From the NCBI GenBank assembly GCA_003506095.1, contig DNWZ01000265.1, positions 7,337-12,693 on the forward strand: a stretch of DNA of 5,357 nt, read 5' to 3'. The notes under the pieces were generated by a model. That model did no database searches. It was given only the letters and a program-made list of their open reading frames with translations, and was not told the DNA's origin. Within the stretch, counting starts at the first letter, position 1. Each line of letters opens with the position of its first letter. Shown piece by piece: positions 1 to 5,357 of this stretch. The position numbers and the translations under genes are program-made. Source of the DNA: Planctomycetaceae bacterium (GTDB lineage: Bacteria; Planctomycetota; Planctomycetia; Pirellulales; Pirellulaceae).

Positions 1-974
1 AAGACTTGCTGCAGATCTTTGCCGCTCACCCCGACGTCTACTTCCAAGTCTTCACCAACGGCCACTTCATCACCGACGATGTGGCGGCGGAGTTGCGGCG
101 GCTGGGCAACGTGACGCCGCTGATTTCGGTCGAAGGCTCAGAAATCGTCAGCGATACGCGCCGTGGCCGATCGGGCGTGCTGAGCCAGACGATGCTGGGA
201 TTGCAAACCGCGCTGCGCCACAAATTGATGGTCGGCGTTTGCACCAGCGTCTGCAAAACCAACATCGACGACCTGGTGAATGATGCCTGGGTCGATCGGC
301 TGATCGAGATGGGCGTGATGTATTGCTGGTTCCACATCTATCGTCCGGTGGGCCCCGAACCGAATCCGGACCTGGCGCTTTCGAGCGCCGAGCAGCGGCG
401 GGTTCGCCAATTCGTGGTCGATACGCGAGTCAACAAACCGATCGTGGTGATCGACGCCTATCACGACGATGCCGGTAACGCTCTCTGTCCAGCCGTCACC
501 GGTTTTACGCACCACATTGGCCCTTGGGGCGACATCGAACCGTGTCCGGTGATTCAATTGGCTAAAGAGTCGATTCACGACGACCGACCGCTGGCCGAGA
601 CGTTCAATGATTCGGCGTTCTTGCGTGATTTCCGCGAATTGACCGCTGGCAAAACTCGCGGTTGCGTGATCATGGAACGGCCCGACTTGCTGGTCGAGTT
701 GGCCGAGCGGCATGGGGCGCGCGATACGACGGCGCGGAAAAAAGTGATTGATGAATTGAAAAAGGTCCAGCCGCGGCGCAGCCAATACCAACCGGGTGAT
801 GAGATTCCCGAACGGAGTTTTGTTTATCGCTGGGCAAAGAAGTATGCGTTCAATGATTTTGGCGCCTACGGTCGCCACTTCGACGCATCACAATATCGCG
901 ACCCTGATAACCAGACGCAATCTTATGAATCACAAACCGCGTCAGGACCATCGTTGCCGGTGACGAAGGTATAA
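1..974 (+). CDS. Radical SAM protein, C-terminal part (5' end off window)
   Basis: Open frame from the left edge (first full codon at 3-5) to a TAA at 972-974, giving about 323 visible residues. The TTG at 6-8 is read here as an internal leucine, because the frame stays open to the edge and the visible part begins in the middle of a fold. The N-terminal CxxxCxxC motif that would bind the [4Fe-4S]-SAM cluster must lie upstream and is not seen. Numbering from the TTG, the visible part has core-barrel features typical of radical SAM enzymes: FTNG (16-19), the strand PLISVEGS (38-45) and a strand ending CTSVCKTNID (79-88). A SPASM-like tail follows, with Cys161, Cys180 in GDIEPCP and Cys220, which may bind an auxiliary Fe-S cluster. 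The tail after about 240 is basic and polar, with no recognised domain. Substrate and pathway are unknown. It runs convergently to the sialic acid genes, so it is probably not part of that operon. Family assignment is fairly sure; specific function is not. Confidence 0.8.
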   Translation, partial: DLLQIFAAHPDVYFQVFTNGHFITDDVAAELRRLGNVTPLISVEGSEIVSDTRRGRSGVLSQTMLGLQTALRHKLMVGVCTSVCKTNIDDLVNDAWVDRLIEMGVMYCWFHIYRPVGPEPNPDLALSSAEQRRVRQFVVDTRVNKPIVVIDAYHDDAGNALCPAVTGFTHHIGPWGDIEPCPVIQLAKESIHDDRPLAETFNDSAFLRDFRELTAGKTRGCVIMERPDLLVELAERHGARDTTARKKVIDELKKVQPRRSQYQPGDEIPERSFVYRWAKKYAFNDFGAYGRHFDASQYRDPDNQTQSYESQTASGPSLPVTKV

Positions 975-995
975 GTTTTTTCCGCTGCGGACGCT

Positions 996-1027
996 TCGAC
1001 AGGCAACGTCAAAGGCTTGCCTGTTGA
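996..1027. terminator. Inverted repeat between convergent genes, possible bidirectional terminator
   Basis: ACAGGCAA (999-1006) and TTGCCTGT (1017-1024) are perfect reverse complements around a 10-base loop. The stem extends outward through one G-T wobble pair (998/1025) and two Watson-Crick pairs (997/1026, 996/1027), giving 11 pairs when read on the plus strand. It lies 22 bases after the radical SAM stop and about 40 bases past the stop of the minus-strand gene, where a shared terminator is expected. No clear T-tract follows the stem on either strand, so it is not a classical intrinsic terminator. It could instead stabilise 3' ends or be chance. Confidence 0.4.
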
Positions 1028-1066
1028 TCATTTCAACGGCGTGATGGCAAAAACATACAACCGGAC

Positions 1067-1993
1067 CTACAGGGGGAAGGTCGCTGGGCCGATGTACTCG
1101 GTGGCTACAACCACATCGTCGTACCAAACCGTGCGTGTCGTTCCGCCGCCGGATCGTGCATAACCGTCTGGCTCCAGCCAAAGCGAAAGCTGCACCTTGT
1201 TCACCTTCAGTGCGTCGGTTGAACGCCAATGGATATTGCGAAACTCGCCGCACTTTTTGCCGTCGATCCAACAATCCAGTTCGCCATCGTCGCGGCCCGC
1301 CGTGTTCGCCTTGACACGCCATTCGACACAAACCCAGGTTTCCCGTTTCGGTACCTGATCGGGTTGCGGCTGGAACCAATTGCCCCAGTGCTTGCCGCGA
1401 CCATCCGCTTTCATCTTCCACCAATAGGCATAGAAAATCAGAGCCCCAGGCGGGTCCCACTGACGCGGACCGATCGGCTCCAGCGTTGCCCAAAAGAACT
1501 TGTCGCCATCAGGCGCGAGCCCGGCGCCCTTGAATCCCCCTTTGCCAGCGTCGGCCATGAAGCCGCTGCCGCCATGGCCGTGATAGCCATAATCAGCGCC
1601 ATAGCGAACGTAATGACGCATATAGATTTCGTCGTGGCCAGGTTTAAGCCATTTAACAAGCGTCACATCTTCGTGACCGTCTTTGCGGAGCTGGACTTTT
1701 GCCGAGCGTTTGCCACGTGCGATCGACTTGTCCATCTCCGCCTCTAACGGTTGGGCGTTATTGGTCGCGCCACGCCCCTTGCGAAGATTGATTTCGTCCC
1801 ATGCGGCGCCGATCTTGCTGTCTTCGAAGTTGTCATGCAGCAGAACAGACTTATCGTTGCCAATGCCAACATCACCGCGGTACTTCGCAGCCAGGCCCAT
1901 TTCTTGGCCAAACGCAGTATCCAATAGGAAAGTACTGCCGGAAAGAAAAAGTGCGAAAACAGAAGCACCGACGTTTAAAAATGTTTTTTGCAT
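1067..1993 (-). CDS. Secreted protein with probable concanavalin A-like (polysaccharide lyase/lectin) fold
   Basis: A 308-residue protein. The ATG at 1993 was chosen over an upstream in-frame TTG at 2020 because it sits directly before a signal peptide: MQKT, a hydrophobic stretch to about residue 24, and likely cleavage after AFG (27-29). The mature chain has features I associate with beta-jelly-roll, LamG or PL14/PL20-type secreted domains. These are an opening LLHDNFEDS (51-59), a central strand YMRHYVRY (124-131) followed by a Gly/His-rich loop GYHGHGGSG (136-144), an aromatic segment around FYAYWW (187-192), a strand with WVCVEW (220-225), DGELDCWIDGKKCGEF (236-251), and a closing strand WYDDVVVATEYIGP (290-303). 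The Cys pairs could form disulfides outside the cytoplasm. It is the last of three co-directional genes, 82 bases after the transporter, which suggests co-transcription and a role with extracellular glycan. Catalytic residues cannot be assigned, so lyase, hydrolase or plain carbohydrate binding all remain open. Confidence 0.72.
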   Translation of the reverse strand: MQKTFLNVGASVFALFLSGSTFLLDTAFGQEMGLAAKYRGDVGIGNDKSVLLHDNFEDSKIGAAWDEINLRKGRGATNNAQPLEAEMDKSIARGKRSAKVQLRKDGHEDVTLVKWLKPGHDEIYMRHYVRYGADYGYHGHGGSGFMADAGKGGFKGAGLAPDGDKFFWATLEPIGPRQWDPPGALIFYAYWWKMKADGRGKHWGNWFQPQPDQVPKRETWVCVEWRVKANTAGRDDGELDCWIDGKKCGEFRNIHWRSTDALKVNKVQLSLWLEPDGYARSGGGTTRTVWYDDVVVATEYIGPATFPL

Positions 1994-2075
1994 CGTCGTT
2001 ACCGATGAATTGAGTTGCAAATTTTGTGTTCAGTGGTGGCATGCGCGTCCGATTCGCATCCGCCGTTTATCTGTT

Positions 2076-4607
2076 CTATTTCAACAACGTTAAACCGGTT
2101 AAATCTTTTGTTTGCGGGCCAGTCACCAGGCTAGCGGCGTAACCGCTGGCGAAGCAGGCGGTGATTCCACATGCGGTGTAAAGATAGCCGTTCAGTGGAG
2201 TGAATTGCCATAGGTAGATCATCGTAATCGAGCCGATCGCTGCGCCGCAAATCGCTCCGGTCGCAGTCGTTCGCTTGGTTCCCACGCCAAGGATAAACAA
2301 GCCGCCGAGCACGCCCATGAACAGTCCAATCACTTTAATGAAGGCATCGAATAACGACCGGATATTGGGATCAACAAAGACTAGCCCAAGGCCCGTGCCG
2401 AGAATGCCAACGATTAAAGTTACAACTTGCGCGGTAACCAGGTAACCACGTTCGTTTGGGCACCAGCCCAGCGGTCGTGCGATGTCGGTAACGAGCGTTG
2501 TCGCGGTAGAGTTCATACTGGTCGAAACGGTCGACTGTGCGGCGGCGAATATGCCGGCAACGATCAAACCAGCGATGCCTGCGGGCACTTGGCTGGCGAT
2601 GAAGTAAGGAAAGATTTGGTCTGTCGTGATCGTCGGATCCAAACGCTCCGGGTGCGATCGATAATAAGCGAACAGCGCGGTGCCGATTCCGAAAAAGAGC
2701 ATCGTTGCGGGAATCGTCATCACAGCGTTTGTGGTGATCGACCTGGCGGCTAATTCTTCGGTTGCTGTTGTCATATAACGCTGCACCACGGCTTGGTCAG
2801 CTGTATAAGACGACAGGTTTTGGCCGATCGCGCCGATGACAACGACCCACAGGGCAAGTTGTGCTGAGGTGGCATCGGTATGAAATTGTGCGATGCGAAA
2901 CTTGTCATGCTCGACCGCCGCCTCGACCGCCCCCGACCATCCGCCTTCGGTGCCCGTGATCAACATCGCCAGTGCGAAGATCGCCCCGCCCAACAATACG
3001 AAGGTCTGCAGAGTGTCGGTCCAGATTACTGCTTCGATTCCGCCAAGCGTGCAGTAAATGATGCTCAGCACGCCCATCAACAAGACGGATTGGGTCGGAG
3101 TCAGCGGAGTGGCTACGGCGATCGCGTAACCGGTCAGCGACATTACAACGCCCATACGAAAAATATGGAAGAAAGTAAAACTGAGGCTGCCGAAACGCCG
3201 TACTGTGGCGCTGAATCTTAGTTCCAAATACTCATAGGCGCTGGTAACATCCAGCCGTCTGTAGAAGGGCAATGCAACGAAGATCGCAACGATGGCGACG
3301 GCGGGAATCATCAGGTTTCCGACCGAATAGACCCAGTCCTGCGCGAAAGCTTTAGAAGGAATGCCGGTGAACGTCAGCGATGAAAGCATGGTGGCAAAGA
3401 TGCTGCAACCGGCTGCCCACCATGGGATCTGCTTACCGCCGCGAAAGTAGTCATCGGTGCTCTTGTTCTTCCACGCGAAATAGATCCCAACACCGACCAT
3501 CGCTAGCAGGTATCCGAACAGGACGGCATAGTTCAGCATTCCGAAGGATCGAATCAGTGGTTTGGGCGATACCAGCCAAACCGCAGCGGTTCGTACCCGA
3601 GGCCTGAGTTCGCCGCTTGCGATCACAATGGCGTCGTTCCACCAGACGGCAGTTGTCGTCACTTGATTCGCAGGTGTCGAGGCGACCGTGGCCCATGTAT
3701 CGGTTATCGTGTGGTATGCCAGCATATCGCGGGGGAATCCGGGATGATTGTCCTTCAACAATTCTGTCTGGTCGTAGAGCGCCCCGTGATCGCCGCTGAG
3801 TACCCAAAGATGACTCTGGCCGACAGGAACCGCGGTTCCCGCCATCACGCATCGTGGGACATCGGCACGTTGACGAAACTGTTTTGTCCGCAGATTGAAC
3901 TCCCAAACGTCGGTCAAAAACTTGATAGTATCATTTTCTGGTCCACGGCCGCTGATCACATAAATGCAATCATCAAAACCATTGTGCTGGGCAATCGTAA
4001 GATTGAATGCACGTTTGGGGCCGGGGATGTCGTCCAGCCGTTGCCAAGTCGCTCGCTTATCCGCCAGATCCAATTTATAAAGATGATTGGTGGCCGATTC
4101 GATACCGTTTGCCGTTTGGCCGCCAGCCAGGTAAACCGATTTGCCAGAGATGGCGGCTTGGGCATACGCCAGCGGATGTGGCAGGTCGGGCATATCGACC
4201 GACTCGATCGCTTGGGTCGCCGTGTTCCAGCGCAACATGAATACAGATTGAAATGTTGATTCGGCATCATTGCCACCGATGCAAAGCACTCCGTCGGGCG
4301 TTGAAACGGATGCGCCATAAGCGGTCTTTCTTGGCAATTTGCCGCCCGATTTCCATGTGGGACCGTTTGGTGTTTTGACGAGTACATGGATCGCGTCGTG
4401 CCAACGTTTAGGGTTGTCCCAAACCGGGCGAGCAAAGTTGGCTCCGCCAGCGACGATCATTGCGTCGTTGTGGACGCCGATAAATGGCCCTGCGACGCCC
4501 AGCGGGTCTGGCAAGTCGGGCAGCGATTGCCAATCGACTTCTGCGTGTGCAGGGAGTGTCAAAAAAGCGGTATAGAGAAACGCGACGAGTAATAAGATTC
4601 GCAGCAT
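2076..4607 (-). CDS. Fusion of periplasmic NanM-like kelch mutarotase (cyclically permuted) with an SSS-family Na+/sialic acid symporter
   Basis: An 843-residue protein. The ATG at 4607 was chosen because it opens a signal peptide (MLRILLLVAF... ending PAHA, 19-22); the in-frame extension upstream to 4772 runs back into the lyase gene and looks non-coding. Residues 23-346 form a six-bladed kelch propeller with repeated GG motifs (54, 111, 162). The order is permuted relative to E. coli NanM: residues 26-126 match NanM's C-terminal part, and 143-346 its N-terminal part. GELRPRVRT (332-340) aligns with NanM GEAKPGLRT, keeping Glu333 and Arg339, the pair I recall as essential for Neu5Ac mutarotation. 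From Met357 follows a complete sodium:solute symporter with about 13 membrane segments, the DYFRGGKQIPWW signature (386-397), Arg484 in a helix where SiaT-type transporters bind the carboxylate, and a Na2-site-like helix AAAQSTVSTSMNS (688-700, with Ala689, Ser692, Thr693). SSS proteins have a periplasmic N-terminus, which fits this fusion. Predicted role: anomerise Neu5Ac and import it with Na+. The substrate is inferred from the mutarotase half and the adjacent lyase. Confidence 0.9.
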   Translation of the reverse strand: MLRILLLVAFLYTAFLTLPAHAEVDWQSLPDLPDPLGVAGPFIGVHNDAMIVAGGANFARPVWDNPKRWHDAIHVLVKTPNGPTWKSGGKLPRKTAYGASVSTPDGVLCIGGNDAESTFQSVFMLRWNTATQAIESVDMPDLPHPLAYAQAAISGKSVYLAGGQTANGIESATNHLYKLDLADKRATWQRLDDIPGPKRAFNLTIAQHNGFDDCIYVISGRGPENDTIKFLTDVWEFNLRTKQFRQRADVPRCVMAGTAVPVGQSHLWVLSGDHGALYDQTELLKDNHPGFPRDMLAYHTITDTWATVASTPANQVTTTAVWWNDAIVIASGELRPRVRTAAVWLVSPKPLIRSFGMLNYAVLFGYLLAMVGVGIYFAWKNKSTDDYFRGGKQIPWWAAGCSIFATMLSSLTFTGIPSKAFAQDWVYSVGNLMIPAVAIVAIFVALPFYRRLDVTSAYEYLELRFSATVRRFGSLSFTFFHIFRMGVVMSLTGYAIAVATPLTPTQSVLLMGVLSIIYCTLGGIEAVIWTDTLQTFVLLGGAIFALAMLITGTEGGWSGAVEAAVEHDKFRIAQFHTDATSAQLALWVVVIGAIGQNLSSYTADQAVVQRYMTTATEELAARSITTNAVMTIPATMLFFGIGTALFAYYRSHPERLDPTITTDQIFPYFIASQVPAGIAGLIVAGIFAAAQSTVSTSMNSTATTLVTDIARPLGWCPNERGYLVTAQVVTLIVGILGTGLGLVFVDPNIRSLFDAFIKVIGLFMGVLGGLFILGVGTKRTTATGAICGAAIGSITMIYLWQFTPLNGYLYTACGITACFASGYAASLVTGPQTKDLTGLTLLK

Positions 4608-4656
4608 GGATACTGACCCGCCAGCGTTGAAGTATAGGAACCCAGAGGTGGCTGGT

Positions 4657-5357
4657 TCAGAGTAGGATTGCGTCAAAGAAACCGATCGCTTCGAGTTCCT
4701 TGCGCAATTGATTGATCGCGAGAGTCGGCATGGGTGTAATGGGCAAGCGTGGCGGTCCGCAATCGATCCCAATCATTTCCATCATCAATTTTTGCGCGGC
4801 CCGGGGGCCGAACGGCACAAATGTCCGGACGATTGTTTGGGCCACGGACTGATGACGGCGCGCCGCATCGAGGTCGCCACGTTGATAAGCGGCGATCAAA
4901 CGATGGTAGATCGCAGCGCTGAAGTTATAGGTGCTGCCGACCGCTGCGGTTCCGCCGGCAACCAAGCCGCTTAGCAACATTTCGTCGACACCCCACATGA
5001 TTTCAAACCGTTCTGGGTCGAATTCGACGCAAGCTTGATAATCATGAATGCTGGGCGAAGTGAATTTTAATCCTCGCAGGTTTTCGATTTTCGCGCCACC
5101 GAAGCGCAAGAAATCGAGCGGATTGAGGTTCACGCCCGTGACGCTGGGGATGTGGTAGTAATAAAACGGCAGTTCGGGTGCTCCGCTGGCGATGACGGCC
5201 ATCGAATCAACCAGCGTTGTGATCGAATCGGGTTTGAAGTAAACCGGTGTAATGGCGGAAATTGCATCGGCGCCGGCGGCCTGAGCGGCTGCGGCCAACT
5301 CTTTTGCTTGGCGAAGGCTTTCGCAGCCGACTTGCACGATCACCGGCACGCGACCGG
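4657..5357 (-). CDS. nanA: N-acetylneuraminate lyase, C-terminal part (5' end off window)
   Basis: Open from the right edge to a TGA at 4657-4659, about 232 visible residues of the usual roughly 300. The GTG at 5347-5349 is probably internal, since the frame runs on to the edge (Gly-Arg precede it) and the early GxxGE part of the barrel is missing. The enzyme is a class I aldolase of the DapA/NanA (beta/alpha)8 family, splitting Neu5Ac into ManNAc and pyruvate in the cytoplasm. Numbering from that GTG: YYYHIPSVTGVNL (63-75) holds the conserved Tyr65 (E. coli Tyr137), and GLKF (93-96) holds the Schiff-base Lys95 (E. coli Lys165, codon 5065-5067). GVDEMLLSGLVAGG (120-133), AVGSTYN (136-142) and GPPRLP (198-203) follow. 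These motifs are lyase-like rather than dihydrodipicolinate synthase-like and resemble vertebrate NPL more than E. coli NanA. It lies 49 bases upstream of the mutarotase-symporter gene, so uptake and first catabolic step are probably co-transcribed. A lyase for a related keto-sugar acid is the main alternative. Confidence 0.88.
   Translation of the reverse strand, partial: GRVPVIVQVGCESLRQAKELAAAAQAAGADAISAITPVYFKPDSITTLVDSMAVIASGAPELPFYYYHIPSVTGVNLNPLDFLRFGGAKIENLRGLKFTSPSIHDYQACVEFDPERFEIMWGVDEMLLSGLVAGGTAAVGSTYNFSAAIYHRLIAAYQRGDLDAARRHQSVAQTIVRTFVPFGPRAAQKLMMEMIGIDCGPPRLPITPMPTLAINQLRKELEAIGFFDAILL

Noticed and set aside
138..878. 246-residue open frame on the minus strand
   Set aside because: Fully antisense to the radical SAM gene, with no recognisable motif and an arginine/histidine-rich composition typical of a shadow frame in GC-rich coding DNA.
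1229..1747. 172-residue open frame on the plus strand
   Set aside because: Antisense to the secreted protein and without family features; the apparent hydrophobic stretches come from the opposite strand's codons.
1994..2020. TTG start giving nine more residues to the secreted protein
   Set aside because: The ATG at 1993 directly opens a good signal peptide; the added residues are polar and would only lengthen it.
2041..2059. Small inverted repeat (ATGCG / CGCAT, 9-base loop) in the 82-base gap before the secreted protein gene
   Set aside because: Only a five-base stem with no T-tract; too weak to call an attenuator or terminator. No convincing promoter was seen in this gap either.
3663..4259. 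198-residue open frame on the plus strand
   Set aside because: Antisense to the kelch domain, which has clear family motifs; the plus-strand product resembles nothing.
4631..4665. Possible minus-strand promoter before the mutarotase-symporter (TATACT at 4631-4636, TGAACC 17 bases upstream)
   Set aside because: The -35 match is only about three of six, and the sites overlap the lyase gene end within a tight operon; indistinguishable from chance.
4608..4772. 55-residue in-frame N-terminal extension of the mutarotase-symporter
   Set aside because: It overlaps the end of the lyase gene, has a non-natural composition (Arg, Ser and Cys rich) and would bury the clear signal peptide that begins at the ATG at 4607.
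4657..5357. Dihydrodipicolinate synthase (dapA) as the identity of the right-edge gene
   Set aside because: The YYYHIP, GVDExLLS and GSTYN motifs and the position next to a NanM-like mutarotase and SSS transporter fit a Neu5Ac lyase better.

Overview
The window looks like a chromosomal piece of a planctomycete, most likely a Pirellulaceae member such as a Rhodopirellula relative. This is inferred from the moderate GC, the weak Shine-Dalgarno signals, the style of the secreted protein and the gene combination; no marker gene is present to prove it. It holds four protein genes and very little non-coding DNA. No RNA genes, mobile elements, CRISPR arrays or long repeats were seen.

Left part (1-974, plus strand): the C-terminal three quarters or so of a radical SAM protein whose 5' end lies off the left edge. 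It converges on the minus-strand block. The 92-base gap between them (975-1066) carries a clear inverted repeat that may end transcription.

Right part (1067-5357, minus strand): three co-directional genes that read like a sialic acid (N-acetylneuraminate, Neu5Ac) utilisation operon. In transcription order they are (1) an N-acetylneuraminate lyase with its 5' end off the right edge; (2) after 49 bases, an 843-residue fusion of a secreted, cyclically permuted NanM-like kelch mutarotase to a sodium:solute symporter; (3) after 82 bases, a secreted protein of about 308 residues with a probable concanavalin-like (polysaccharide lyase/lectin) fold.

Proposed working: alpha-Neu5Ac released outside the cytoplasm is converted to the beta anomer by the periplasmic kelch domain and passed to the symporter it is fused to. 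It is then taken up with Na+ and split by the lyase into N-acetylmannosamine and pyruvate. The third, secreted protein may bind or process the glycan source, but its link is by position only. The downstream ManNAc enzymes (NanK, NanE), a sialidase and a regulator are not in the window.

The most interesting item is the mutarotase-symporter fusion. Its permutation, its conserved catalytic-type Glu/Arg pair, and a methionine at the junction that looks like the old symporter start can all be read from the sequence.
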